Part shown: piece after piece, positions 1-9,554 of the stretch | Numbering within the stretch: the stretch's first letter is position 1 | Layout of the letters: every line of letters starts with the position of its first letter | Source of the DNA: Arachnia rubra | GTDB taxonomy: Bacteria > Actinomycetota > Actinomycetes > Propionibacteriales > Propionibacteriaceae | DNA length: 64,000 nucleotides | Reading direction: 5' to 3' | NCBI RefSeq assembly: GCF_019973735.1 | Contig: NZ_AP024463.1 | Span: 1,736,001-1,800,000 of the forward strand | Program-made: the position numbers and the translations under genes | Notes under the pieces: generated by a model | Database searches by the model: none | Seen by the model: the letters and a program-made list of their open reading frames with translations, nothing else | What the model was told of the DNA's origin: nothing

Positions 1-131
1 TCAGGAGCTGCCACTTCCTCCGCGAGCTGCGCGATCTCAGCGCGCAACCTCGGCAGGTCAGCCACCGCCTCGATGGATTCCAGGGACTTCCCGAGCTGGT
101 CGATCTGGGTTGTGAGGTCTGTTTCAGCCAC
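1..131 (-). CDS. prfB: Peptide chain release factor 2, N-terminal fragment
   Basis: The reverse strand from a GTG at 131 encodes about 43 residues that read like the start of RF2: a polar helix (AETDLTTQIDQLGK), then the pattern ESIEAVADLPRLRAEIAQL. The rest lies beyond the left edge, so the GGQ and SPF motifs cannot be checked. RF2 recognises UGA and UAA stop codons. A purine-rich GGGGAG lies about 20 nt upstream of the GTG, rather far for a ribosome binding site, so the start is probable only. It is divergent from the YqeY-like gene. Assignment rests on family resemblance of a short fragment. Confidence 0.7.
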   Translation of the reverse strand, partial: MAETDLTTQIDQLGKSLESIEAVADLPRLRAEIAQLAEEVAAP

Positions 132-202
132 AGACGGGCAGTCTACAGCCTCGCTCCCCTGGCAATGGCTCGTTGAATGGTGTCACCAGAGAAAGGAAAC
201 AG

Positions 203-670
203 ATGGCTGCGACGAAGACCCGCCTCAAGGCCGAACTGGCGAAGGCCCTGCGCGCGAAAGATGAATTCACCAAGTCGACTATCCGCATGATGCTGGCTGC
301 CATCACCGTCGAGGAGATGGCGGGGAAGGAGGCACGAGACCTCACCGACGCCGAGGAGCTGGCTGTGATCACCAAGGAGCGCCGCAAGCGGCTGGACTCA
401 GCAGCCATCTACGCGGAGGCTGGGCGTCAGGAGCTTGCGGACAAGGAAACCGCCGAGGCCGAGTTCATGGCCTCCTACCTGCCCGCTCCTCTGACCGGCG
501 AGGAGCTTGATGCCCTCGTGGCTGCAGAGATCGGGAAGGTAGAGCAGAGCGGCCAGACTCCGTCCATGAAACACATGGGCGCGATCGTGAAGGCTGTGAA
601 CGCGGCGGCTGCCGGCCGTGTGCCGGGAGCAGAGGTCGCGGCCCGGGTGAAGGCCGCTTTGCTTGGTTGA
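203..670 (+). CDS. GatB/YqeY domain protein
   Basis: This encodes 155 residues beginning MAATKTRLKAELAKALRAKD. The ATG at 203 is chosen because GAAAGGA lies just upstream; an in-frame upstream start at 173 lacks such a site. The pattern of a helical N-terminus with KST-IRMMLAAI, then ETAEAEFMASYLPAPLT and a C-terminal helical domain, matches the YqeY family. YqeY shares the C-terminal fold of the GatB amidotransferase subunit, but its own cellular role is not settled. A tRNA gene follows 44 bp downstream. The full family length is present and nothing looks broken. Confidence 0.85.
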   Translation: MAATKTRLKAELAKALRAKDEFTKSTIRMMLAAITVEEMAGKEARDLTDAEELAVITKERRKRLDSAAIYAEAGRQELADKETAEAEFMASYLPAPLTGEELDALVAAEIGKVEQSGQTPSMKHMGAIVKAVNAAAAGRVPGAEVAARVKAALLG

Positions 671-714
671 CTTGGCCCTGGCTGACTCCCCTGTGACACA
701 ATAAGCAGGCCCGA

Positions 715-788
715 GGGCGCATAGCTCAGTTGGTTAGAGCACCTGCCTTACAAGCAGGGGGTCGGGGGTTCGAATCCCTCTGCGCCCA
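715..788 (+). tRNA. tRNA-Val (anticodon TAC)
   Basis: A full cloverleaf can be folded: acceptor stem GGGCGCA (715-721) pairs with TGCGCCC (781-787), discriminator A788; D-arm with GCTCAGTTGGTTAGAGC; anticodon loop CTTACAA giving TAC; T-arm with GGTTCGAATCC. CCA is not encoded. The TAC anticodon reads GTA and, with wobble, other Val codons. A short GAGCA-GTT-TGCTC hairpin about 25 nt downstream could end the transcript. Confidence 0.95.
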
Positions 789-933
789 CACAGCAGCCCG
801 CGGCGCACCACCGGAGCAGTTTGCTCTCCTTCCCCCTGAAACACGTGCCTAGCAGGTCCGGCCAGGAAATAAACGACGGCCACCCGCCGGGGACCTAGAC
901 TGTTGTAAACCGGCCGTGATGGGAAGGAGACGG

Positions 934-2148
934 ATGACAGACGATGCATCATGGTCCGCCAGCCCACGCCGATCCGCTGACTACGGGACGGCGGCCAGGC
1001 ATGCCAGCTCCGTCGATGCCCGCCCCACCCATGGCCGCCACTCATTCTCGGAACCAGATCTTGAGCCACTCCCCGAGTACCGCGGCGCACGCCGGTTTGC
1101 CGAACCTGAACCCCATGAATCATTCGAATCAGGCCACAGCGCAGGTGAGGAGATAGGGCTAAGACATCAGACACCTCCCCTGGAGGCCCGACGTGAGCCC
1201 ACCAGGTCGCGATTCCACCCCCGCACTGAACCAGTGTCAGATTTCTGGGCAACCGCAGAGGCCCGGAGCCGGGCGACGATCAGCCTGCAACCTGATTCTC
1301 CAAAGCACCAGGCCGATCATGAGGTGCCTTCTCCTTATTCCCCGACCTCTCCCGCCCCCCTGGAACAGGATGAGGTAGAACGGGATGAGAATGAGCAGGC
1401 GCGTCTCCCAGGCCAGACGTCCGGATCAAGGCCGTCCATGGGGTTGCGACGTGTTCTCATGCTGGTCCTGGCCGGAGTCCTGGTCATCGCGCTGGGCATA
1501 ACTGCCTGGTCCTGGGCCGCACGCGGCAGCTGGCTCTCAGCTTCTTTGTGGCCTTTCGGGAATGCGAGCACCTCCCCGGAAGTCTCCAGCACACCGACCT
1601 CAAACCCGAGCGCCTCCCCAGACCCAGAAAGCACCGAGGGAGCACGGCCCGCCGACAACGAGCAGGTCGTCGACGATGCCAAGTTCAACGTCCCATCGGG
1701 CTGGAGCCTGTATGGGGAGGATCTCCAGCCGCCGGAGCCAGGCCGCAAGCTGGTACGCCTTCTCCATACGGGGACCGGCGTCCGTCTACAGGTGACCTCG
1801 ATGACACCCCAGAGCAACCTCGGTGATCTGGGCACAGCCTGTGAGCAAGTCTCAAAGAATCAGCAAGAGCTCTTCAAAGACGTGACGGTCACACCAACGA
1901 TCGCAGTGGGAGTCGACCAAACCCGGGGGGCAGGTTTCACGTGCGGATTTCACGGAACCCGCAACGAGGACGGCCTTCCCACCACAGTCACCTTCACCTT
2001 CCTGCTGCGCGCCAGCGACAGCCACATCCTGTCGCTGCGAAGCATGGTTCCTGACAGTGTCGACGTGGGCGCCGCAGCCCGCCAGGAAATGGCCGCCATG
2101 AACTGCACAGCCAGCCTGTCCTTTGGAATCAGCCTTCCCGTGTGCTGA
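934..2148 (+). CDS. Membrane-anchored protein of unknown function
   Basis: I do not recognise a named family for this 404-residue protein. The ATG at 934 follows GGAAGGAGA with good spacing and is preferred over the GTG at 916. The first ~170 residues are charged, Pro/Ser/Arg-rich and probably disordered and cytosolic. One transmembrane helix follows (LMLVLAGVLVIALGITAW), then a Ser/Pro/Thr-rich linker and a ~150-residue extracytoplasmic domain with Cys residues (TACEQ, GFTCGFHGT, MNCTAS, final Cys) that could form disulfides. The layout resembles the membrane proteins with a small external domain found near type VII secretion genes, but no such genes are visible here. It is convergent with the phosphofructokinase gene. 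Confidence 0.7.
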   Translation: MTDDASWSASPRRSADYGTAARHASSVDARPTHGRHSFSEPDLEPLPEYRGARRFAEPEPHESFESGHSAGEEIGLRHQTPPLEARREPTRSRFHPRTEPVSDFWATAEARSRATISLQPDSPKHQADHEVPSPYSPTSPAPLEQDEVERDENEQARLPGQTSGSRPSMGLRRVLMLVLAGVLVIALGITAWSWAARGSWLSASLWPFGNASTSPEVSSTPTSNPSASPDPESTEGARPADNEQVVDDAKFNVPSGWSLYGEDLQPPEPGRKLVRLLHTGTGVRLQVTSMTPQSNLGDLGTACEQVSKNQQELFKDVTVTPTIAVGVDQTRGAGFTCGFHGTRNEDGLPTTVTFTFLLRASDSHILSLRSMVPDSVDVGAAARQEMAAMNCTASLSFGISLPVC

Positions 2149-2169
2149 TATCACTGGTCAGGGAGCGGA

Positions 2170-4383
2170 CTACTGCTGACCGGGACGACGACTCAGGATG
2201 TCGAAAGGCCTGCGCAGGGAACGCCACCACTGGGTACGCGGACGCATCTTCTCCCAGTCCATGTCCTCCACCACGTCATGCAGTGGGGCGAACAAGCCAT
2301 CAGTTCCCGCATGGGCAGCCGCGTATTCAGCCAGCCCATCACGCAGCTGCCGGTGTAGGTAGCCGATCGCATTCCAGGCCAGCCGAGTGGCGTTGATACG
2401 GTCGAAAGGTGATGGGTTCCCTCCCTGCTGCAGGTGCCCGACCACGGCTTCCCGTACTGAGAACCGGCCTTGTCCTTCTGCCTCGTAGAGTTTCCCGAGC
2501 ACATCGGTTGTGTAGTGCTCGCTGGTCCCCTCCCCCACAACAGCGAGGTAGAAGTTCCGCCCGGAGTCGAAGGCATCGACCAATGCCGCGATGTCGGATT
2601 CGAGTTCAGGCAGGGTAATCCCTGTCTCCGGCAGATAGGCCTTCTCCGCTCCCCCAGCGAGCCCGCCGACCAGAGGCAGAAAACCGCAGCCCCGCCCCAT
2701 GGTCTCCACGATGAAAGCCCGTCTGCTGGCCGAGGCGCTCATCCGCAGCATGTCGATCGAGTCCACGATGGTGTTGAGGGCGGTGTCCGCGCCGACAGCC
2801 ATAGGCCAGCCAGGGAGATTGTTGTCGATGCTGGCGGGAACCACCGCTATCGGGATGTTGAAGGCCGGGTAGCGTCTCCTCTCCCGTTCCATCAGGTCAG
2901 TGGTCGCGTAGGCGTGGTATCCGCCCATCACCAGAAGAGCATCAACCTGCTGGTCCTCCAGCTGCCGGGCGATGGAGTAGAGCTCGGTGTCCGAGGGCAC
3001 ATAACGACGAGTGCCGAAATCTGCTCCGCCGGTGTGAGCCATGCCCTCAACATCAGCCCAAGCCACCTCGTCAAAATTGCCCTCGATAAGTCCCGGCACT
3101 CCCCCACGCACCGCCAGCATCTGATATCCCAGATCGATCCCAGAACGCACCGCGACACGCGCCAGCTGGTTCATCCCTGGCGCCAGCGCCCCAGCATGCA
3201 TGATCGCAATCCGCTTTCCTGCGGGATCTGCGACGGAGGGCCGGGCCTCGGTGATGGCGCGATAGATGTCGATCATCATCTGGAACCCCGGACCGCGGGA
3301 TGCGATTGCCGCCGCATAGTCGCCCTCAGCTATGTAGTCAGCGATCCTGCGGGTGGCAACCACAGATTCCAGGAGCGGCTCCACACCAACCCTGTCACTA
3401 TGGACGCCCACCAGCACTGGTTCAGCGTCAGTGCCGACCTCAAGTACCTCGGTAACGGCCCTGACTCCGCACGCCGTAGCCATCCAGCGATCGTATGCCG
3501 ATGGCTTCCCACCTCGCTGGACATGTCCCAGGATCGTGATCCGCGCGTCCTCCCCGCTTTTCTCCCTGAGGATGTCCCGCACCCGGTTCGCCGTGATCGG
3601 CACCCCCTGCCGGTCTGCTGCGCCCTCGGCCACCACCAGTATCGAATCACGCCGTCCCGCCTCCCGTCCCCGGGTGAGCACCTCCACCATGCGGTCCTCC
3701 CAGCCGTCGCGAGGAGGAGACTCGGGAAGAAAAGTGTAATCTGCGCCGCCTGCGATGGCGCTCATGAGCGCAAGATAACCGCAATTGCGTCCCATCACCT
3801 CGACGATGAAGGTGCGCTGATGCGACTCGGCGGTGGCCGAGATAGCGTCTATGGCCTCTGTGATGCGGTGTAATGCCGAATCGGTACCTATCGTCATATC
3901 GGTACCCACCATGTCGTTGTCGATGGATCCCGCAAGACCCGCGACCTGCAACTCCGGATGGCGTTCCGCACTGTCCGAGGTCACTTGGCCACTGTCGACC
4001 AGCTCAGCTAGGAGCTCCCCCCACTCCAGGCGCAGCTGACGGGTCCCGGTCAGCGATCCATCGCCACCGATCACGATCAGTCTGTCGATACCAGCGTCCA
4101 CAAGGTTCTTGACGGCGATCCGCCGTCCTTCCCGCTCCCGGAACTCCAGGCAGCGAGCCGTCCCGATGACCGTCCCGCCCTTACTCAAGATCCCGGAGAC
4201 ATCATTCCAGCCCAGCTGACGGATGTGGTCTCCACCCTGCACAGCTCCCTGCCAGCCCTCCTGGATGGCAAAGACCTCTGCACCAGCCTGGATAGCACCC
4301 CTGACAATCGCGCGCACAGCAGCGTTCATGCCCTGGGCATCCCCACCAGAGGTGAGGACCCCAATTCTTGTTGTTACAGTCAT
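2170..4383 (-). CDS. Tandem-domain (eukaryotic-type) 6-phosphofructokinase
   Basis: This 737-residue protein holds two PFK domains in one chain (about 1-370 and 385-737); the usual bacterial PfkA is about 320 residues. PFK phosphorylates fructose 6-phosphate in glycolysis. The ATG at 4383 has GAAAGGAGCG upstream. The N-terminal half keeps TSGGDAQGMN, GGDGS (Gly after GGD favours ATP rather than pyrophosphate) and the catalytic SIDND. The C-terminal half is degenerate: HAGALAPGMN, GGYHAY in place of GGDGS, and SIDNN. This repeats the logic of eukaryotic PFK, where the C-half is regulatory; that role here is inference. It lies downstream of aceE and DUF3052 on the same strand. Confidence 0.9.
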   Translation of the reverse strand: MTVTTRIGVLTSGGDAQGMNAAVRAIVRGAIQAGAEVFAIQEGWQGAVQGGDHIRQLGWNDVSGILSKGGTVIGTARCLEFREREGRRIAVKNLVDAGIDRLIVIGGDGSLTGTRQLRLEWGELLAELVDSGQVTSDSAERHPELQVAGLAGSIDNDMVGTDMTIGTDSALHRITEAIDAISATAESHQRTFIVEVMGRNCGYLALMSAIAGGADYTFLPESPPRDGWEDRMVEVLTRGREAGRRDSILVVAEGAADRQGVPITANRVRDILREKSGEDARITILGHVQRGGKPSAYDRWMATACGVRAVTEVLEVGTDAEPVLVGVHSDRVGVEPLLESVVATRRIADYIAEGDYAAAIASRGPGFQMMIDIYRAITEARPSVADPAGKRIAIMHAGALAPGMNQLARVAVRSGIDLGYQMLAVRGGVPGLIEGNFDEVAWADVEGMAHTGGADFGTRRYVPSDTELYSIARQLEDQQVDALLVMGGYHAYATTDLMERERRRYPAFNIPIAVVPASIDNNLPGWPMAVGADTALNTIVDSIDMLRMSASASRRAFIVETMGRGCGFLPLVGGLAGGAEKAYLPETGITLPELESDIAALVDAFDSGRNFYLAVVGEGTSEHYTTDVLGKLYEAEGQGRFSVREAVVGHLQQGGNPSPFDRINATRLAWNAIGYLHRQLRDGLAEYAAAHAGTDGLFAPLHDVVEDMDWEKMRPRTQWWRSLRRPFDILSRRPGQQ

Positions 4384-4408
4384 TCCACGCTCCTTTCGAG
4401 GTGGGGCA

Positions 4409-4816
4409 TCAGCGCCGAGCAGCTCCCTTGGGGCGAACCACCTTGTGAGCCTGCCAGTCTGGCGAGACATTCGCAGAACTGGTGAGAGACAGCCCCGCTG
4501 TCGCGGTCCCTTCCGCGAGATCGCTCGGAGCCACGTATCCGGGTCTACCGACCTTCGGTGTCAGCAGCCAGATGACACCGGTGGCCGACAAATCCTTCAT
4601 CGCATCCACCAGCCCGTCGACGACATCGCCATCATCATCCCGCCACCAGAGAACAACCACGTCGACAGCCTCGATGGCGTCTTCGATCATGTCGGCATCG
4701 ATGGCATCCATGATCTCGTCACGCAGTTCAGGATCGGTGTCCTCGTCCCATCCCAGCTCCTGAACGACCATGCCTGTGCCCAGTCCGAGCAACTCGGCTC
4801 CCCGTGCGGCTGTCAC
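4409..4816 (-). CDS. DUF3052 family protein
   Basis: This is a 135-residue acidic protein starting at a GTG (4816) preceded by AAGGGGAAG. The sequence LGLGTGMVVQELGWDEDTD, then a run of acidic residues and WLLTPKVGRPGYVAPSDLAEG, matches the actinobacterial DUF3052 family. Its biochemical function is unknown to me. Family members commonly sit beside aceE in actinobacteria, as here (98 bp from the aceE stop), and the phosphofructokinase gene follows after 25 bp. No membrane segment or signal peptide is visible. Confidence 0.85.
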   Translation of the reverse strand: MTAARGAELLGLGTGMVVQELGWDEDTDPELRDEIMDAIDADMIEDAIEAVDVVVLWWRDDDGDVVDGLVDAMKDLSATGVIWLLTPKVGRPGYVAPSDLAEGTATAGLSLTSSANVSPDWQAHKVVRPKGAARR

Positions 4817-4914
4817 GACACTTCCCCTTGAATTATGTGTCCCACGATGCCTAGCCTGCCAGATCCCCCGGTGCCTGCGCATCCGGGGGATCCGATCATC
4901 TCAGATCAAGAGCA

Positions 4915-7677
4915 TCACTCGTCATCACCGGTTTTCCCAGAGGTCCCGGCGGAGACATCATCCAGGCGATACCGCTCGGCAGCTTCGACAGGCCACTCAC
5001 GGGGGATCTCGCCTTTGTAGGCCAACTGCTGCAGCACGGCAACGGCGATGGAGGGGCCGTCGATGTTGTAGTAGCGACGAGCCGCTGCGCGCGTGTCGGA
5101 GAAACCAAACCCATCGGCACCAAGCGTCGTGTACTCGCGCGGTACCCACGGCCGGATCAGATCCGGTACGGCATGCATGTAGTCGCTCACGGCGACGATG
5201 GGCCCCTGGGTTCCGGCCAGCTTGGATTCCACCCAGGTGGGGGCGTGCTCCCCGAATGGATCATTGAACTTGGCCTTGTCGTGGGCGAGTCCATCGCGAC
5301 GCAGCTCACCCCAGGAGGTGACAGACCAGACATCCGCCACCACCCCATAGTCCTTCTTGAGCAGTTGCTGAGCCTCAAGTGCCCAGGGGACACCGACACC
5401 GGAGGCAAGGATCTGCGCCCGCCGGGCATCCTGCCCGATGCCCTCGAAGGAGCCGGGACGTAACAGGTACATCCCCTTCACGATGCCCTCAGCATCCACG
5501 TCCTCGGGCTCAGCGGGCTGCACGTAGGGCTCGTTGTAGACCGTCAGATAGTACATGATGTCCTCGGGCTTCTCCCCGTACATGCGTCGCAGACCGTCAC
5601 GCACTATGTGCGCCAGCTCATACCCGTAGGCAGGGTCATAGGCAGCGAAAGCCGTGTTGGTGGACGCGAGGATCGGTGAATGACCATCCATGTGCTGTGT
5701 GCCCTCACCGGTCAACGTGGTGCGGCCCGCGGTTGCGCCGATGACGAAGCCACGGGCGAGCTGATCCCCGGCCGCCCACATGGCATCGCCTGTGCGCTGG
5801 AAACCGAACATCGAGTAGAACAGGTAGATCGGCACCATCGGCTCACCATGGGTGGCGTAGGACGTTCCAGCGGCGGTGAAGGCCGCCATCGATCCGGCCT
5901 CGTTGATGCCGGTATGCTGGATCTGCCCGTTGACGGCCTCCCGGTAGCTGAGGAACAGGTCGGCGTCGACTGGCGTGTACTGCTGGCCGTTGGGGTTGTA
6001 GATCTTAATGGTCGGGAAGAAGGCGTCGAGCCCGAAGGTGCGTGCCTCATCGGGGATGATGGGCACCACGCGTGGGGCAAACGCCTTGTCGCGCATCAGG
6101 TCCTTGAGCAGGCGGACAAAGGCCATAGTGGTGGCCACCTCCTGCTTACCGGAGCCCTTGCGAACCGACTGGTAGGCCTTTTCACCGGGGAGCGAAATGA
6201 ACTTGCGGTCTCCGCGGCGCTCCGGCACGTAACCACCGAGAGACTGCCGACGCTCCTGCAGGTACTGCATCCGTGGATCGTCATCAGCAGGGCGCACGTA
6301 TGGGGGACGGTAAGGATCGGACTCAAGCACCTCGTCGGATACCGGCACCTGCACCCGGTCGCGGAAAGCCTTCAGGTCGTCGAGGGCCATCTTCTTCATC
6401 TGGTGGGTGGCGTTACGGCCTGCGAAGTGCTGACCCAGGAAGTAGCCCTTGATGGTGTGGGCCAGGATGACCGTCGGAGCTCCCGCGAACTCGGTGGCCG
6501 CCTTGTAGGCTGCGTAGACCTTGTGGAAGTCGTGGCCGCCCCGGGTAAGCGCCCAGATCTGTTCGTCGCTCCAGTCCTTCACCATGGCTGCGGTACGAGG
6601 ATCCCGGCCGAAGAAGTGTTCACGCACGTATGCACCGTCATTGGCCTTGAAGGTCTGGTAGTCGCCGTCCGTCGTGCTGTTCATCAGGCTGACCAGGGCC
6701 CCATCGGTGTCTGCTGCCAGCAGGGGATCCCAGCCACGGCCCCAGATCAGCTTGATGACATTCCAGCCTGCTCCGCGGAAGAAACCCTCGAGTTCCTGAA
6801 CGATCTTGCCGTTGCCGCGCACCGGGCCATCGAGGCGCTGCAGGTTACAGTTGATCACGAAGGTCAAGTTGTCGAGTTCCTCGTTAGCAGCCAGCTGCAG
6901 CAGCCCGCGGGACTCGGGCTCATCCATTTCACCGTCACCGAGAAACGCCCACACCCGCTGCTGCGAGGTGTCCTTGATCCCACGATTCTGCAGGTACCGG
7001 TTGAACTGGGCCTGATAGATGGCATTCATGGGCCCGATTCCCATCGAGACCGTGGGGAATTCCCAGAAATTCGGCATCTGGTGAGGGTGGGGATAACTCG
7101 GCAGTGCCCGCACCCTCCCATCGACGATGTGGCTGTGCTCCTGCCGGAAGCCGTCCAGGTCGGCCTCCTCAAGACGCCCCTCCAAGAAGGCGCGAGCATA
7201 CATGCCCGGGGACGCATGCCCCTGGAAGAAGACCTGGTCGCCGCCTCCGGGGTGGTCCTTGCCCCGGAAGAAGTGATTCATGCCCACTTCGTAGAGGGTT
7301 GCAGCGGAGGCATAAGTGGAGATGTGGCCGCCAACACCGATTCCCGGACGCTGGGCACGGTGCACGGTGACCGCGGCATTCCAGCGGAGCAGCCGGCGGA
7401 TCTGCCGTTCCAGGTTCTCGTCACCTGGATAGACCGGCTCCTGGTCGGCCGGAATCGTGTTGACGTAGTCGGTGCCGATCAGCGAGGGAACACCGACATG
7501 ACGTTCACGTGCCCTCTCCAGCAACTTCAGCATGACGTAGCGGGCGCGGTTGCGCCCACCATGATCGATCACCCCATCGAGCGACTCCAGCCACTCGGCG
7601 GTCTCCCCTGGGTCGGTGTCTGGGAGGTTCGTCGGCAGGCCATTGATGATCGGCCCCACTTGGTCCTGGATGCTCAC
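4915..7677 (-). CDS. aceE: Pyruvate dehydrogenase E1 component, homodimeric type
   Basis: This 920-residue protein is full length for homodimeric AceE, which decarboxylates pyruvate using thiamine diphosphate and passes acetyl groups to the E2 core. The GTG at 7677 has GAGAGGA seven bases upstream. The thiamine diphosphate motif is clear: [12 protein letters not shown] followed by [31 protein letters not shown] and the C-terminal [12 protein letters not shown] are also typical. It is divergent from the sugar-binding lipoprotein gene and leads a same-strand run with DUF3052 and the phosphofructokinase. In actinobacteria E2 (SucB/SucA complex) is usually encoded elsewhere, and no E2 or E3 gene is seen nearby. 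Confidence 0.97.
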   Translation of the reverse strand: MSIQDQVGPIINGLPTNLPDTDPGETAEWLESLDGVIDHGGRNRARYVMLKLLERARERHVGVPSLIGTDYVNTIPADQEPVYPGDENLERQIRRLLRWNAAVTVHRAQRPGIGVGGHISTYASAATLYEVGMNHFFRGKDHPGGGDQVFFQGHASPGMYARAFLEGRLEEADLDGFRQEHSHIVDGRVRALPSYPHPHQMPNFWEFPTVSMGIGPMNAIYQAQFNRYLQNRGIKDTSQQRVWAFLGDGEMDEPESRGLLQLAANEELDNLTFVINCNLQRLDGPVRGNGKIVQELEGFFRGAGWNVIKLIWGRGWDPLLAADTDGALVSLMNSTTDGDYQTFKANDGAYVREHFFGRDPRTAAMVKDWSDEQIWALTRGGHDFHKVYAAYKAATEFAGAPTVILAHTIKGYFLGQHFAGRNATHQMKKMALDDLKAFRDRVQVPVSDEVLESDPYRPPYVRPADDDPRMQYLQERRQSLGGYVPERRGDRKFISLPGEKAYQSVRKGSGKQEVATTMAFVRLLKDLMRDKAFAPRVVPIIPDEARTFGLDAFFPTIKIYNPNGQQYTPVDADLFLSYREAVNGQIQHTGINEAGSMAAFTAAGTSYATHGEPMVPIYLFYSMFGFQRTGDAMWAAGDQLARGFVIGATAGRTTLTGEGTQHMDGHSPILASTNTAFAAYDPAYGYELAHIVRDGLRRMYGEKPEDIMYYLTVYNEPYVQPAEPEDVDAEGIVKGMYLLRPGSFEGIGQDARRAQILASGVGVPWALEAQQLLKKDYGVVADVWSVTSWGELRRDGLAHDKAKFNDPFGEHAPTWVESKLAGTQGPIVAVSDYMHAVPDLIRPWVPREYTTLGADGFGFSDTRAAARRYYNIDGPSIAVAVLQQLAYKGEIPREWPVEAAERYRLDDVSAGTSGKTGDDE

Positions 7678-7848
7678 GTGAGAGTCCTCTCGTAACAGTG
7701 TGTGCACAGTCCCTGTAAAGATACCGTGTTATGGTCCCTGGACGAATTATCGCCGTGTCATGACTACCCGAGCCTGGCGACCATACCTAGCCACCCGATG
7801 TCATGGTGTAGGACTGGAATCATGTCCATCCCAGCGGAAAGGGCAAGG

Positions 7849-9222
7849 ATGTTCCGTATGAAGAAGCGGGAAGTGATCGCGACGCTGAGCGTCGTCGCGC
7901 TGATCGTCCTGGTCTCATGCAGCGGGGGGAATCCGCCTGATGATTCCTCGAATATGCCGAGCGACCCGGCAGGCAGCTGCTTCGCCTTCAGACAGTATGG
8001 AAACCTGCAGGGCAAGTCAGTCACGGTCTACACCTCCATACTCTCGCCTGAGGACCAGTCCCACATCGACTCCTTCAAACCCTTCGAGAAGTGCACGGGC
8101 GCCAAGATCAATTACGAGGGCTCCCATGAATTCGAGTCACAGCTTCCACTCAAAATCGAGGCGGGTTCTTCCCCAGACATCGCATACCTGCCGCAACCAG
8201 GTTTGCTGAAGACACTACTGGCGCGTCATTCCGGAAAGATCAAGGAGGTCAGCGGGCAGGCTCTGAGCAACCTCGAGGAGAACTATAGGCAGGCCTGGAA
8301 AGACTATGGCTCCGCCGACGGAAAGGTATACGCGGTGCCGGTGGGAGCAAGCGTCAAGTCCTTCGTATGGTATTCCCCCAAGACTTTCACCGATAATGGT
8401 TATCAGGTGCCGAAAACCTGGGATGATTTGATGATCTTGACCGAGAAGATCAGTTCGGATCATCCCGATGCCAAGCCATGGTGTGCCGGTATTGAATCAG
8501 GCAGTTCCACCGGCTGGCCTGCCACGGACTGGCTTGAGGACACAATGCTGCGTACCGCAGGCCCTGATGCCTATGACCAGTGGGTCACCCACCAGATACC
8601 ATTCAATGACCCCAAGGTAGTCACGGCACTCGACCAGGCCGGAGGCATCCTGAAGAATGACGCATACGTCAACGGAGGCCTGGGTGGCATCAGGTCCATC
8701 AGGACCACCGCTGTCGGTGAGGCCGGCCTCCCGGTCCTCGAGGGGACCTGCTTCCTGCACCACCAGGCCTCCTTCTACCAGGTCAACTGGCCTGCGGGCA
8801 CAAAAATTGCCGAAGACGGCGACGTGTTCGCGTTCTACCTGCCTGGCAGTACCGAGACAGACAGGCCGGTGCTAGTCGGTGGCGAGTTCGCGGCCGCCTT
8901 CAGCGATCGGGAAGAGGTTAAGGCTTTCCAGGCCTACCTGACCTCACCTGAATTCAGCAATGCAAAGGCACAGGCGACGGGCCCGGGCTGGGTGTCAGCG
9001 AACAGAAAACTGGATCCCGCCAATCTCTCATCCCCCGTCGACAGGCTCTCTTACCAACTCATCAGTGATGAGAACAATGTGCTTCGTTTCGATGGCTCAG
9101 ACCAGATGCCAGGAACTGTCGGCACCGGAACCTTCTGGACCGGGATGACAGACTGGATATCCCTCAACAAATCCTCTCAGGACATCCTGACGGAGATCGA
9201 GAACTCATGGCCAGATAAATGA
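7849..9222 (+). CDS. Sugar ABC transporter substrate-binding lipoprotein, solitary
   Basis: This encodes about 457 residues. Starts at 7849 (MFRMKK) or 7858 (MKKR) both fit, with purine-rich GGAAAGG and AAGG upstream. A signal peptide ends in a lipobox (LVSC), so the mature protein is a membrane-tethered lipoprotein. The body reads as a family 1 carbohydrate-binding protein, with PQPGLLKTLL, KTWDDLMILTEKI, GWPATDWLEDTML and a late GGEFAAAFSD region as in alpha-glucoside-type binding proteins. No permease or ATPase gene adjoins it, so its transporter partners must be elsewhere or absent. Substrate cannot be read from sequence. Confidence 0.85.
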   Translation: MFRMKKREVIATLSVVALIVLVSCSGGNPPDDSSNMPSDPAGSCFAFRQYGNLQGKSVTVYTSILSPEDQSHIDSFKPFEKCTGAKINYEGSHEFESQLPLKIEAGSSPDIAYLPQPGLLKTLLARHSGKIKEVSGQALSNLEENYRQAWKDYGSADGKVYAVPVGASVKSFVWYSPKTFTDNGYQVPKTWDDLMILTEKISSDHPDAKPWCAGIESGSSTGWPATDWLEDTMLRTAGPDAYDQWVTHQIPFNDPKVVTALDQAGGILKNDAYVNGGLGGIRSIRTTAVGEAGLPVLEGTCFLHHQASFYQVNWPAGTKIAEDGDVFAFYLPGSTETDRPVLVGGEFAAAFSDREEVKAFQAYLTSPEFSNAKAQATGPGWVSANRKLDPANLSSPVDRLSYQLISDENNVLRFDGSDQMPGTVGTGTFWTGMTDWISLNKSSQDILTEIENSWPDK

Positions 9223-9554
9223 CGGCGATGCAACCTGCGCGATCCCACGACAGACAACAATGACCTGAATATAACGTTGTCACTGGCTTGGACTGCGGCC
9301 AGCAACAGAAGATCAGGAGCCCACGACAACCGGTGTCTCCCGGATTCCACACACATCACTGTTCTCCCGCCGACCGAGTCCGCGCTCCCATATCCGGGAG
9401 TTTTAAATCCCTGCAGGGACCTCTATCGGATCCTCTCCAACGCATTGAATTAGCGCATTCGCCCAGAATCCCAGCTTGCCACGTGATGCGGAATGGCAAC
9501 ATACCGGCTGTTCCTTATGCCGGGCATCCGCCCGCAGGTAGGCTGGCGACCACC
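9223..9554. other. Intergenic region upstream of fasR; no gene seen
   Basis: This 332-bp stretch has no convincing coding sequence. It holds a small hairpin CTCCC/GGGAG (9385-9400) followed by TTTTAAA, which could end the binding-protein transcript, and a perfect 12-bp palindrome TCCCTGCAGGGA (9408-9419). Either could be regulatory; neither has a recognised regulator. Confidence 0.4.

Noticed and set aside
2470..3873. Plus-strand ORF of 467 codons over the phosphofructokinase gene
   Set aside because: It lies antisense to two clear PFK domains and has no recognisable motif, signal or ribosome binding site.
5680..7695. Plus-strand ORF of 671 codons over aceE
   Set aside because: It is antisense to a fully supported AceE with family motifs; high-GC genes often leave long open antisense frames.
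9385..9400. Small CTCCC/GGGAG hairpin with TTTT as a firm terminator
   Set aside because: Five base pairs and 160 bp from the nearest upstream stop codon; kept only as part of the intergenic note.
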